Below, in pieces: positions 20,191 to 28,591 of a stretch of DNA of 64,000 nt; the stretch's first letter is position 1, and every line of letters starts with the position of its first letter. The stretch is from Myxococcales bacterium (GTDB lineage Bacteria > Myxococcota_A > Polyangia > Nannocystales > Nannocystaceae), in assembly GCA_020633335.1 (NCBI GenBank), contig JACKDU010000002.1, forward strand, positions 992,001 through 1,056,000, given 5' to 3'. The notes under the pieces are model-generated. The model was given only the letters and a program-made list of their open reading frames with translations. It ran no database searches and had not been told where the DNA came from. Position numbers and translations under genes: made by a program.

Positions 20191-21315
20191 ATGCCCGAGC
20201 GCTTCGTCCTGATCATGGCTGGCGGCAGCGGCACCCGCCTCTGGCCGGCGTCGACCGCCGAGCGGCCCAAGCACCTCCTCGGGCTCGCCCCGGGGGCGCC
20301 GAGCCTCCTCGACGAGACGGTCGCGCGAGCGGCCCGCTGGCTCGGCCCCGCGCGGATCTGGATGATCACCACCGCCGAGCAGCGGCCGGCGCTCCTCCGG
20401 GCCCACCCCGAGGTGCCGCCCGAGCAGATCCTCGCCGAGCCCCGCGGCCGCAACACGGCGGCGGCGATCACCCTCGGGCTCCTCGAGATCCGGGCCGCGC
20501 TCGCCCGCCGCGGGGAGGCCAGCGACGACGCGACCGTCATCGCCCTGCCGGCCGATCATCACATCGGCGATCCCGCGGCCCTCGAGGCCGCGCTCGCGCG
20601 GGCGGCCGAGCATGCGGCGGCCCGGGGGGTGATCGTCACCCTGGGGATCGAGCCGACCCGCCCCGACACCGGCTACGGCTACATCGAGCGCGGCGACGCG
20701 GCCCACCCGGGCGAGGCGGGCCCGCCGATCTACCCGGTGCGGCGCTTCGTCGAGAAGCCGGACGCCGCCCGGGCCGCGCAATTCCTCGCCAGCGGCGCCT
20801 TCCTCTGGAACGCCGGGATCTTCGTCCTGCCGCTCGGGCCCTCGCTGGCGGCGATCCGCGAGCATGCGCCGGCCCTCGCCGACGCCCTCGCGCCGGTCGA
20901 GCCCGCGCTCGCGGCCCGCGACGCCGCGGCCCGCGACGCCGGGCTCGCGCGGGCCTACGACGCGGTCCCTGCCCTCCCCTTCGACATCGCCGTCCTCGAG
21001 CGGCTGAGCGCGCTCGACGTCCTGCCGGTGCGCCTCGGCTGGAACGACCTCGGCACCTGGGCGGCGATCCACGCCGCGAGCCCGCGCGACGCCGCCGGCA
21101 ACGCGCTCCTCGCCGACGCCGCGGGGGCGATCGAGGCGATCGAGTGCGAGGGCTCGCTCTTCTGGGCGGAGGGGGTCGAAATCGCCGCCCTCGGGGTCTC
21201 CGGCCTCGCAGTGATCGCCAGCGGCGGCAAGATCCTGATCTGTCCCCTCGACCAGGCGCAGCGGGTCCGTGAGCTCGCCCGCCGCTCGGCCGAGCGCCGC
21301 GGCGCGGCCTCCTGA
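20191..21315 (+). CDS. manC: Mannose-1-phosphate guanylyltransferase
   Basis: 374 residues. It makes GDP-mannose from mannose-1-phosphate and GTP for polysaccharide and glycan synthesis. Visible are the nucleotidyltransferase signature MAGGSGTRLWPAS, EPRGRNTAAAITL, PADHHIG, PDTGYGYIERG, FVEKPD, the FLWNAGIFV motif and WNDLGTWAAI near the end. It is the short form without the C-terminal cupin isomerase domain of bifunctional ManC/AlgA. The start at 20191 is fixed by the signature beginning at residue 9; the open frame upstream is a shadow. It ends three bases before the stop of the convergent patatin gene. No other GDP-mannose genes are adjacent. Confidence 0.93.
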   Translation: MPERFVLIMAGGSGTRLWPASTAERPKHLLGLAPGAPSLLDETVARAARWLGPARIWMITTAEQRPALLRAHPEVPPEQILAEPRGRNTAAAITLGLLEIRAALARRGEASDDATVIALPADHHIGDPAALEAALARAAEHAAARGVIVTLGIEPTRPDTGYGYIERGDAAHPGEAGPPIYPVRRFVEKPDAARAAQFLASGAFLWNAGIFVLPLGPSLAAIREHAPALADALAPVEPALAARDAAARDAGLARAYDAVPALPFDIAVLERLSALDVLPVRLGWNDLGTWAAIHAASPRDAAGNALLADAAGAIEAIECEGSLFWAEGVEIAALGVSGLAVIASGGKILICPLDQAQRVRELARRSAERRGAAS

Positions 21316-21318
21316 GCC

Positions 21319-22200
21319 TCAGCGATCGCCCAAAAAGCGCCCGAGGATCGGCGCGTGGTGATCGGCCTCGCGCGCCCCCATGTCGTAGGTCGCCTCCGCC
21401 AGGTCCGAGCGCGTGTAGTCCCAGCACTCGCAGGGCGGCGTCGCGGTCGGGGCGAGGTAGAGGCGCCGCCCCTGGCGGCCGAGCACCGACGTCGGGTAGG
21501 GCCGCGAGAGGAGGACGAGGTTCCGCCGGACCTCCGGCACGGTCTCGGCGACGAAGGCCGGGACGTTGTCGATCACCCCGCCGTCGATCAGCGCCTCGCC
21601 GCGGAACCTGCCGATCGGCGTGAAGGGCGGCGTCGACGACGACGCGAGGATCAGGTCGGCGAGCTCCTCGGCGGACTCGCAGCTCCGCGCGTCGACGATC
21701 ACCGGCCGGAAGCCGAGGCGCCGCCCGGCGCTCGGGTGGACGAGCCCCGCCCGCAGCCCCTTCTCGATCTTGTAGGCGCCGAAGCCGAGCACGGTGCCGA
21801 GGCTCGCCGGCAGCGGCGAGGGCGGAGCGGCCGCGAGGAAGAGGACCGGGAAGGGCGCGCTCTGGATCCGCGCCAGCGCCTCCGCATCAAACGCGTGGAG
21901 GAGCGTGTCGCGGTAGACCTCGCCGTGCGGCGCGATCGCCTGGCCGCGGAGGAGGCGGGCGGGATCGAGGTTGCGCGAGACCTCGCGGCGGCGGATATGC
22001 CAGAAGTCGCGGGCCGCCTGGGCGCGCCCGCTGACGTAGAGCGCGAGCATGCAGGCGCCCGCGCTCACCCCACCCACGGCCGCCAGGCGCGGCCAGAGGC
22101 GCTCGCCCCAGCGCTCGATGAGCGCGAGGTTGTAGAGGGTCCGGTTGCCGCCGCCGGCGAGCGTCAGGCCGAGATCACGGGTCGCGCCGAGTTCGTCCAC
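21319..22200 (-). CDS. Patatin-like phospholipase family protein
   Basis: 293 residues, likely GTG start. It has the patatin Ser-Asp dyad layout: oxyanion GGGNRT near residue 17, nucleophile Ser in GGVSAGACML around residue 45, and catalytic Asp in ALIDGGVIDNVP around residue 210. These enzymes hydrolyse acyl esters of phospholipids or lipids. No signal peptide is seen, so it is probably cytoplasmic or delivered otherwise. It lies 25 bases downstream of the DJ-1 gene on the same strand and may be the last gene of a CoA-transferase/DJ-1/patatin transcript. All dyad residues are kept, so it should be active. Confidence 0.88.
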   Translation of the reverse strand: MDELGATRDLGLTLAGGGNRTLYNLALIERWGERLWPRLAAVGGVSAGACMLALYVSGRAQAARDFWHIRRREVSRNLDPARLLRGQAIAPHGEVYRDTLLHAFDAEALARIQSAPFPVLFLAAAPPSPLPASLGTVLGFGAYKIEKGLRAGLVHPSAGRRLGFRPVIVDARSCESAEELADLILASSSTPPFTPIGRFRGEALIDGGVIDNVPAFVAETVPEVRRNLVLLSRPYPTSVLGRQGRRLYLAPTATPPCECWDYTRSDLAEATYDMGAREADHHAPILGRFLGDR

Positions 22201-22225
22201 GCGGCGGAGGATAGCGGCCGACCCC

Positions 22226-22801
22226 TCAGCCGGCGAGCATCAGCGGCTTCTCGACGTCGTGAGCGATCCCCTCGCCGCGGAGGCGGGCGAGGATCGCCAG
22301 GGCGAACGCAAACGTGGTGCCGGGGCCGCGGCTGGTGATCAGGTTGCCGTCGACGACGACCGCGCCCTCGCCGCGGCGCCCGTGCTCCATCACCCGGCTC
22401 TCGACGCTCGGGTGGCAGGTCATCGTCCGATCGGCGAAGACCTTGTGGTGGCGGAGCGCGAGCGGGGCCGCGCAGATCGCCGCGACCAGCTCGCCCTTGG
22501 CCTCGCGCCGCCGCAGGAGCTCGCCGACGTCGGCGCTCGCGCAGAGGCGGCGCACCCCCTCGGCGCCGCCCGGGAGGACGACGACGTCGAAGTCGCCCTC
22601 GATGTCGACGAAGCGGGTGTCGGGCGAGATGTGGACCCCGCGGGAGCAACGGACCGGCTCGCCGCCGTTGAGGCAGGCCATGACGACGTCGACGCCGCCG
22701 CGCCGGAGGACATCGACGACGATCGTTACCTCCATCTCCTCGGCGCCCTCGGGCACCAGCATCAGGGCTCGGGGCAGGCGAATCGGCTCGTCTTCACGCA
22801 T
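22226..22801 (-). CDS. DJ-1/PfpI family protein
   Basis: About 191 residues with the flavodoxin-like DJ-1 fold. The nucleophile-elbow Cys is in VAAICAAPLAL, the supporting acidic residue in MLVPEGAEEMEV, and the ThiJ-like ITSRGPGTTFAFAL lies near the end. This matches the DJ-1/YajL branch (stress protection, proposed deglycase or chaperone) rather than PfpI protease. The start is the ATG at 22801, which overlaps the stop of the CoA-transferase gene by one base; a GTG one codon earlier is an alternative. Coupling to that gene indicates an operon. Confidence 0.9.
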   Translation of the reverse strand: MREDEPIRLPRALMLVPEGAEEMEVTIVVDVLRRGGVDVVMACLNGGEPVRCSRGVHISPDTRFVDIEGDFDVVVLPGGAEGVRRLCASADVGELLRRREAKGELVAAICAAPLALRHHKVFADRTMTCHPSVESRVMEHGRRGEGAVVVDGNLITSRGPGTTFAFALAILARLRGEGIAHDVEKPLMLAG

Positions 22802-23520
22802 CACACACTCTCCAGGGGAGCCGGACGGGTGGTCCGGTATTCGATAATGTTCGCGTGATTCGGCACATGCACCAAACGATCGACGAAAATGCCAGGGAGG
22901 TGGATGTCGTCGGGATCGAGGGCGCCGATCGGCACCAGCTCATCGACCTCGGCGATCGTCACCTTGCCGGCCATCGCCGCCAGCGGATTGAAGTTCTGGG
23001 CGGTGCGGTAGAAGCGGAGGTTGCCGAGCGGGTCGCCCTTGGCCGCGCGGACGATCGCGAAGTCGGTGCGGATCGCCGTCTCGAGGACGCAGAGCTTGCC
23101 CCCGATCATCCGGGTCTCCTTGCCCTCGGCGACCACCGTCCCGGCGCCCGTCGGCGTGAAGAAGCCCTCGATCCCGGCGCCGCCGGCCCGCATCCGCTCG
23201 GCCAGCGTGCCCTGCGGGTTGAGCTCGACCTCGACCTCGCCGGCGAGCATCTGGGCCTCGAGATCCGGGTTGCCACCGACGTAGGAGCCGACGACCTTGG
23301 CGACCTGGCGCTGCTTGAGGAGGATCGCCAGGCCCATCCCCTGGTTGCCGCAATTGTTCGAGACGATCGTCAGGCGACCGTGTCCGCTGGCCGCGACCGC
23401 GGCGATGCAGGCCTCGGGGTTGCCGCAGAGGCCGAAGCCGCCGACGGCAATCGAGGCGCCGTCGTGGAGGTCGTGGAGGGCCTGGGCGGCGCTGGCGAAG
23501 ACTTTGGAGGGGGCGGCCAT
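22801..23520 (-). CDS. 3-oxoacid CoA-transferase, A subunit
   Basis: About 239 residues. The A (alpha) subunit of succinyl-CoA:3-ketoacid or acetoacetate CoA-transferase: DGASIAVGGFGLCGNPEA, IVSNNCGNQG, NPQGTLAERMRAGGAGI, FFTPTGAGTVVAEGKE, FNPLAAMAGKVTIAEVDE and LPGIFVDRLV all match. The enzyme is normally A2B2 with the CoA-accepting Glu in the B subunit, whose gene usually follows at once. Here the next gene is DJ-1 and no B subunit lies anywhere in the window. The ATG at 23520 is chosen because it matches the family N-terminus; a GTG lies two codons upstream. Confidence 0.9.
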   Translation of the reverse strand: MAAPSKVFASAAQALHDLHDGASIAVGGFGLCGNPEACIAAVAASGHGRLTIVSNNCGNQGMGLAILLKQRQVAKVVGSYVGGNPDLEAQMLAGEVEVELNPQGTLAERMRAGGAGIEGFFTPTGAGTVVAEGKETRMIGGKLCVLETAIRTDFAIVRAAKGDPLGNLRFYRTAQNFNPLAAMAGKVTIAEVDELVPIGALDPDDIHLPGIFVDRLVHVPNHANIIEYRTTRPAPLESV

Positions 23521-23661
23521 GACCACGGGGATCTACCAAAGGCGCCGCCGGACTGGCACTTTGCAGCGCCCGCCGCCGTGATCTCGAGGGGCGGCCGCGC
23601 GGAGAGCGCGCTTTCGCGCCGCCGCCCGCGCCGCTCCGCAGCCGCGCGCCCCGGCCGTACC

Positions 23662-25083
23662 ATGGCGGCGATGCTCCGCCGCCTCGTCCCCTCCGCCCTC
23701 GCGCTCGCCCTCCTCGCCCCCGGCTGCGGCGACGACCAGACGGCGACCCAGGCGAGCGCCGGCGAGAGCACCGGCGAGGACCCGAGCACCAGCGGGGCCG
23801 GGGCGACGACGACGACGGGCGCCAGCGCGGGGACGAGCACCTCGGGCGGCGGCAGCGGGACCGAGTCGGGCACCAGCACCGGCGGTGCGATCGCCTGCGG
23901 CGACGAGCCCGGCCTCGTCGACCGCGATCTCTTCGTCGTCGGCGACTCCGCCCGCGGCCTGACGATCGAGCCCTGCGGCCTCGACCGCTGGTACTTCGTC
24001 GGCGCCAGCGAGAGCACGATCGAGATCACGATCCGCGGGCAGGCGAGCGGCGTCAGCGGCCTCGTCGCCTACCCCGACCTCGCGCCCGCCGCGGCCGCCG
24101 GCGAGCCGCTGGTACCTGTCCTTGAGAGCAGCCAGGGCGAGGCGGCGGTCGTCGCCCTCGAGGTCCCGCGCTCCGGCGAGTTCGCCCTCCACGTCGCCCC
24201 CCTCGACGACGAGGCCGGCGGGACCTACGACCTCGAGCTCCGCTGCCTGAGCGGCTGCGAGCGCGAGACCACCCGCTTCCCGACGGTCTGGGTCCACGGC
24301 TGGACCGGCTTCGAGAACATCGGGCCCCTCGAGTACTTCTTCGGCGTCCGCGATCACATCGAGCCCCTCGGCTACCCGCTCTCGGTCGCGGTCCTCGACC
24401 CCTACAATTCATCGGAGGTCCGCGGCGGCCAGCTCGCGGAGCAGGTCGACGAATTCATGGTCGAGTGGAGGGCCCGCAAGATCGATCTGATCGGCCACAG
24501 CCAGGGCGGGATCGACTCGCGCTACGTGATCTCGACGCTCGGCTACGGCGATCGGGTGTCGGCGCTGCTGACCATCGCCTCGCCCCACCACGGCACCTAC
24601 ATCACCGACCTCGCCCTCGGCCTCGCGCCCGGGGCCGCCGAGGAGGCGCTCTCCTTCCTCCTCAACCTCCTCGGGGCGGTCACCGCCCAGGCGAAGTCGG
24701 ACGCCAAGGCGTCGTTCTACAGCCTCAGCGAGGCCTACATGGAGGGCGAGTTCAACCCGCAGAACCCCGACGATCCCGGGGTCCACTACATCTCGTACAC
24801 CGGCCGGACCTGCGCGGCGATCGACTTCCTCGATCCCAAGAAGATGTGCAACGACTACGTCGATCCGCTCATCGTCCTCGGCTACGACATCCTCAAGGTC
24901 GCCCGCGGCCCCAACGACGGGCTCGTGACCATCGAGAGCGCAATGTGGGGTGAGTTCCGCGGCGAGATGATCGCCGACCACATCGACGAGGTCGGCCAGA
25001 TCGGCGGGATCACCGACGCCGACTTCGATCACCTCGCCTGGTACCTCGATCGGGTCCGCGAGCTGGCGGCGGAGGGCCACTAG
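23662..25083 (+). CDS. Secreted triacylglycerol lipase-like lipoprotein
   Basis: 473 residues from the ATG at 23662 (an ATG three codons later is possible). The lipobox-like LLAPGC is followed by a Ser/Thr/Gly linker and a non-catalytic beta domain (residues about 80-210). A lipase domain of bacterial family I type comes last: WVHGWTGF oxyanion region, nucleophile Ser in DLIGHSQGGIDSRY, TIASPHHGTYITD, catalytic Asp in PNDGLVTIES and His in DHIDEVGQIGG. All triad residues are visible, so an active esterase/lipase on the cell surface is likely. No lipase foldase gene is adjacent. The pseudokinase gene follows two bases after the stop. Confidence 0.9.
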   Translation: MAAMLRRLVPSALALALLAPGCGDDQTATQASAGESTGEDPSTSGAGATTTTGASAGTSTSGGGSGTESGTSTGGAIACGDEPGLVDRDLFVVGDSARGLTIEPCGLDRWYFVGASESTIEITIRGQASGVSGLVAYPDLAPAAAAGEPLVPVLESSQGEAAVVALEVPRSGEFALHVAPLDDEAGGTYDLELRCLSGCERETTRFPTVWVHGWTGFENIGPLEYFFGVRDHIEPLGYPLSVAVLDPYNSSEVRGGQLAEQVDEFMVEWRARKIDLIGHSQGGIDSRYVISTLGYGDRVSALLTIASPHHGTYITDLALGLAPGAAEEALSFLLNLLGAVTAQAKSDAKASFYSLSEAYMEGEFNPQNPDDPGVHYISYTGRTCAAIDFLDPKKMCNDYVDPLIVLGYDILKVARGPNDGLVTIESAMWGEFRGEMIADHIDEVGQIGGITDADFDHLAWYLDRVRELAAEGH

Positions 25084-25084
25084 G

Positions 25085-26902
25085 ATGTACCGGCCGCGCG
25101 ATCGCAGCGACGAGCTGAGCCCCGAGCAGCGCCAGCGCCTCGGCGCCGGGCGCCACGAGGCGGTCGCCGCCGAGCTCCGCGCGGCCGGGCGCGACGCGGC
25201 CGCGGGCTGGGTGCTCGAGCAGATCTGGGACTTCGAGGGGGCGCTCTCCGCCTACCTCGCGGCCGGCCTCGGCCTCGACGCGCTCCGGGTCGCCCTCGAG
25301 ATCCGCAACCCCGCGGGCCTCGAGCGCGCGCTCCAGATCGTCGAGGTCGCGCCCGAACCTGATCGCCGCGAGGCGATCGCGATCCTCCGCCGACGCGGCC
25401 GCCACCTCGACGTCGCCCGCCTCCTCGAGCGCGACGCCGAGGGGGTCGACGCCCGGGCCGAGGCGCTCCGCCGCGGCGGCGATCGCCTGGCAGCCGCCGA
25501 CGCGCTCGCCAAGGCCGGGCGGATCGCCGACGCGCTCGCGGCCCTCGGGCTCGAGGGCGGCGAGGCGAGCGGCGAGGTCGAGGCCCACGCGCTCGCGGCC
25601 CGCCTCTGCTGGGAGCTCGGCGACGCCGAGAGCAGCGTCCGACACGCCCAGCGCGCGCTCCGGGGCGGCCTCGGGCCAGACCGCGCGGCCGCGCTCCAGC
25701 GCCTCCTCGGCCGCGCGCTCGCCTCCCTCGGCCACGACCTCGCCGCCCAGATCGCGCTCGGCAGCGTCGATCACGAGGGCCACGCCGAGTCGGCGATGCC
25801 GGGGCGCTACCACGTCCGCCGCACGCTGCCGCCGACCCTCGCCGGCTCGGCCTACGAGGGGATCGATCGCGTGACCCTGCAGGAGGTCGAGATCCACCTC
25901 CTCCTCGCCGACTTCCAGGAGGGCGCCGTGGGCCCCGAGGTGCGGACGGCGATCGAGCGCTTCGCCCGGCGGGCCGAGGCGGCCGCGCGCCTCAGCCACC
26001 CGGCGATCCGCGGGCTGGTCCGCTTCGACGCCGACGCCGGCCTGGTCGTCCTCCCGCACGCCGAGGGGCCGCCGCTCCGCACCCTGATCCACCCCCCGGG
26101 GATCTCGCCGACCCGCGCGCGGGGGCTCTGCGCCTTCCTCCTCGAGGGCCTGGAGGTCGCCCACGCCCGCGGGATGGTCCACGGCGCGATCCTCCCGAGC
26201 CAGCTGGTCTGCGACGCCGCCGGTCGCCCCCTCCTCGGGCCCTTCGGCGGCGACGCGCTCGCCGGCCTGACGGCGACCCGCACCGGCTCGCTCGAGGAGC
26301 TGCTGACGATCGTCGCCCCCGAGTGCCGCCTCGGCGCGCCGGCCAGCCTCGCCAGCGACATCTACAGCGTCGGGGCGATCTTCGCGGCCCTCCTCCGCGG
26401 GGGCGTCGACGGCGACATGGAGGGGATCGGCGAGCGCGAGGAGGCGATCATCCGGGCGGCGACCGCCGACGATCCGAGCGCCCGCCCCGACGCCCGCGCG
26501 CTCCTCGGCATGCTCCGGATCCGCGCCGCCGACGCCCGTGAGCTCCGCGACGAGGGCGGCCCCGGGGGCCCGCTCGGCGACGCCGAGGACGACCTGATCG
26601 CCGGCGCCGGGCTCCTGGTCGCCGCCGCCGCGAGCTGGCCCGATCGCCTGGTCGACGAGCTCGCGGCCGTCGACCACCCGTGGATCCAGCCGATCCTCGA
26701 CCGCGACGGTCGCCGCCTCGTCCTCGCCCCCTGGCCGACCGGGGCGAGCCGCGGGCTCCCCGGCCCCGCGCCCTTCGGCGAGCTCAGCGGCCTCTCGGAG
26801 GAGCTCCAGGCGGCGATCCGCGGGCGCGCCCGGCCGAGCTCGTGGGTCATCAGCGCCGGCGGGGCCTGCCTCCTCGCGCTCGACGATCTCCTCGAGCGCT
26901 GA
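25085..26902 (+). CDS. Helical-repeat protein fused to a pseudokinase
   Basis: 605 residues. The N-terminal 230 residues are TPR-like helices (ALSAYLAAGLGLDALRVALE; AARLCWELGDAESSVRHA). Residues about 240-470 keep a Ser/Thr kinase outline: GRYHVRRTL, RLSHPAIRGLVRFD, ARGMVHGAILPSQLV, SLASDIYSVGAIFAALL. The catalytic parts are gone. The VAIK Lys is absent (VEIHLLL), HRD is HGA, DFG is GPFG and no glycine loop is intact. It should not phosphorylate and may act as a scaffold or allosteric partner. A C-terminal domain of about 110 residues is unrecognised. The start lies two bases after the lipase stop, so the two are probably cotranscribed. Confidence 0.85.
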   Translation: MYRPRDRSDELSPEQRQRLGAGRHEAVAAELRAAGRDAAAGWVLEQIWDFEGALSAYLAAGLGLDALRVALEIRNPAGLERALQIVEVAPEPDRREAIAILRRRGRHLDVARLLERDAEGVDARAEALRRGGDRLAAADALAKAGRIADALAALGLEGGEASGEVEAHALAARLCWELGDAESSVRHAQRALRGGLGPDRAAALQRLLGRALASLGHDLAAQIALGSVDHEGHAESAMPGRYHVRRTLPPTLAGSAYEGIDRVTLQEVEIHLLLADFQEGAVGPEVRTAIERFARRAEAAARLSHPAIRGLVRFDADAGLVVLPHAEGPPLRTLIHPPGISPTRARGLCAFLLEGLEVAHARGMVHGAILPSQLVCDAAGRPLLGPFGGDALAGLTATRTGSLEELLTIVAPECRLGAPASLASDIYSVGAIFAALLRGGVDGDMEGIGEREEAIIRAATADDPSARPDARALLGMLRIRAADARELRDEGGPGGPLGDAEDDLIAGAGLLVAAAASWPDRLVDELAAVDHPWIQPILDRDGRRLVLAPWPTGASRGLPGPAPFGELSGLSEELQAAIRGRARPSSWVISAGGACLLALDDLLER

Positions 26903-26941
26903 GGGGCTCGCCGCGGGCCCCCGGCGAAGATGTCCCTTGGT

Positions 26942-27565
26942 TCAGGCAGGCGGGGCGCAGGTGAGGCCGTCGATCACCCCGTCGACGAAGCTCTTGACGA
27001 ACTCCGCCTGGCTGGCGACCGGGAAGGCCGGGTGCTCCTCGTCGATCCGGCCGCTGATGAGCATCGAGCAGATCCCGTGGAACGCCGCCCAGAGGCGGAA
27101 GGAGGCGACCTCGGGGTCGATCCCCGGGCGCCAGCACCCCTTCTCGGAGCCCTCGCGGATCCAGGCCCGGAGGGTGGTCAACGGCCGCAATGTCCGCTCG
27201 ATCTCGTCGTCGTTCATCGTCGACCAGTCGAGCTGCTCCGACTGCATCATCACGGTGTAGAGCCAGGGTCGGGCGCGGGCGAAGTTGATGTAGAGCTCGC
27301 CCATCCGCTTGATCCGCTCGCACGGGTTCTCGACGCCCGCGCAGGGCTCGGTGACCTCGTGCGCGAGGAGCTCGGCGCCGTAGATCCGGATCTCACGGAG
27401 GATCGACGCCTTGCTCTCGAAGTGTTGATAGAGCGCGGTCGCGCTGACGCCGAGGCGCGACGCGATCCCGCGCATGGTCAGCCCCTCCTCGCCGAGCTCC
27501 TGCCCGAGCTCCAGGCTCGCCTGAATGATCGCTTGACGCAGACCCGAGCGGCTTTGCCGTGACAT
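26942..27565 (-). CDS. TetR family transcriptional regulator
   Basis: 207 residues. The N-terminal helix-turn-helix is typical (AIIQASLELGQELGEEGLTM, then GIASRLGVSATALYQHFESK). The C-terminal ligand/dimer domain (RPWLYTVMMQSEQLDW; WAAFHGICSMLISGRI) is TetR_C-like. It is divergent from the inositol-phosphatase-family gene across 159 bases of comparatively AT-rich DNA, the natural place for its operator, though I could not mark a convincing palindrome there. GTTAGC lies eight bases before its ATG. The effector is unknown. Confidence 0.93.
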   Translation of the reverse strand: MSRQSRSGLRQAIIQASLELGQELGEEGLTMRGIASRLGVSATALYQHFESKASILREIRIYGAELLAHEVTEPCAGVENPCERIKRMGELYINFARARPWLYTVMMQSEQLDWSTMNDDEIERTLRPLTTLRAWIREGSEKGCWRPGIDPEVASFRLWAAFHGICSMLISGRIDEEHPAFPVASQAEFVKSFVDGVIDGLTCAPPA

Positions 27566-27711
27566 TCCTCATGGCTAACACTTCTTTGGCTTGGTGAAAA
27601 CACGATTTTGCCCGCCATTGCGGACATCCGCCCCTGGCTGCGTCGGCATTGATGAACGTGCCACCGATTTTTTCCACAATGATCTCGCTGCAATCGTGCC
27701 GCTAGCAGCGG

Positions 27712-27717
27712 TATAGC
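27712..27717 (+). promoter_or_regulatory. -10-like TATAGC close to the phosphatase start
   Basis: TATAGC lies seven bases before the GTG at 27725, at the end of the AT-richer TetR/phosphatase intergenic region. It is consistent with a leaderless transcript. No convincing -35 is visible. Confidence 0.4.
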
Positions 27718-27724
27718 GGCGAAC

Positions 27725-28591
27725 GTGAGCCTCGCGCGTGAGCTTGATGTCGCCCTCGATCTCGCCCGCCAATGCGGTGTGATCGCCCTCGATCTCCAGC
27801 GCCGGGGCCCGTCGGCGCTGGCGACCCGCGACAAGGGGGACGGCGAGGGGCCGGTGACCCGCGCCGACACCGAGCTCAACGCGCGCCTCGTCGCCGCCCT
27901 CGAGGCCGCCTTCCCCGGCGACACGATCGTCGCCGAGGAGAGCGCGGCCGCCGGCGAGGCCGCCCGCCGCCGCGCCCGCCGCTGCTGGTTCATCGACCCG
28001 ATCGACGGCACCTCGGAGTACGCCCGCGGCGAGGACGAGTGGGCGATCCACATCGGCCTCTGCGTCGACGGCGAGCCCGCGCTCGGCGTGGTCCACGAGC
28101 CTGCCCGCGCTCGCCTGAGCTGGGGGACATGTCTTGATGAACATGTCGCTTGGGGCGAGGCCGCCGGCGGCCGGGCCCGCCGCCTCCACACCGCCGCGAC
28201 CCCGCCGGGCGCCCTCCGCCTGGTCTCGTCGAAGAGCCACGCCTCGCCGAAGATCCTCGAGGTGATGGGCGCGCTCGGGATCCCGCCGGAGCGCAACCTC
28301 CGGATCGGCTCGACCGGGGTGAAGATGATGACGATCGCCTGGGGCGAGGCCGACCTCTATGTCCACCCGCGCGCGGGGACCAAGCTCTGGGACACCGGCG
28401 CCCCCCATGCGATCCTCAAGGCCGCCGGCGGCGCGGTCTCGGACCTCCGCGGCGATCCCCTCCGCTACCGGGGCGCGGGGATCGGCAACGACGCGGGCGT
28501 GCTCGCGGTCGGCGGCCACCACCAGGCGATCGCGTCGCGCCTCCGTCACCTCGCCGACGCCTGGCTCCCGCGCCCCGAGACAAACACGTAG
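27725..28591 (+). CDS. Inositol monophosphatase family protein (CysQ-like)
   Basis: 288 residues, GTG start. It carries the metal-dependent phosphatase motifs: GDGEGPVTRADTELNARL, IVAEES, the metal site CWFIDPIDGTSEYARG (DPIDGT), and GTKLWDTGAPHAILKAAGG where the family has WDxA near the C-terminus. Substrates in this family include inositol phosphates, 3'-phosphoadenosine 5'-phosphate and histidinol phosphate; the layout favours a CysQ-type bisphosphate nucleotidase, but that is uncertain. Asp/Glu metal ligands are intact. It is divergent from the TetR gene, which may control it. A dyad ACATGT-N8-ACATGT lies within it at about 28125-28150. Confidence 0.87.
   Translation: MSLARELDVALDLARQCGVIALDLQRRGPSALATRDKGDGEGPVTRADTELNARLVAALEAAFPGDTIVAEESAAAGEAARRRARRCWFIDPIDGTSEYARGEDEWAIHIGLCVDGEPALGVVHEPARARLSWGTCLDEHVAWGEAAGGRARRLHTAATPPGALRLVSSKSHASPKILEVMGALGIPPERNLRIGSTGVKMMTIAWGEADLYVHPRAGTKLWDTGAPHAILKAAGGAVSDLRGDPLRYRGAGIGNDAGVLAVGGHHQAIASRLRHLADAWLPRPETNT

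Noticed and set aside
22855..23661. A 269-codon extension in frame before the lipase start
   Set aside because: It overlaps the CoA-transferase A gene antisense, and the signal peptide begins only at 23662.
26930..26950. TGTCCCTTGG between convergent genes as another palindrome copy
   Set aside because: Only one arm is present; the second arm (GGACA) is missing.
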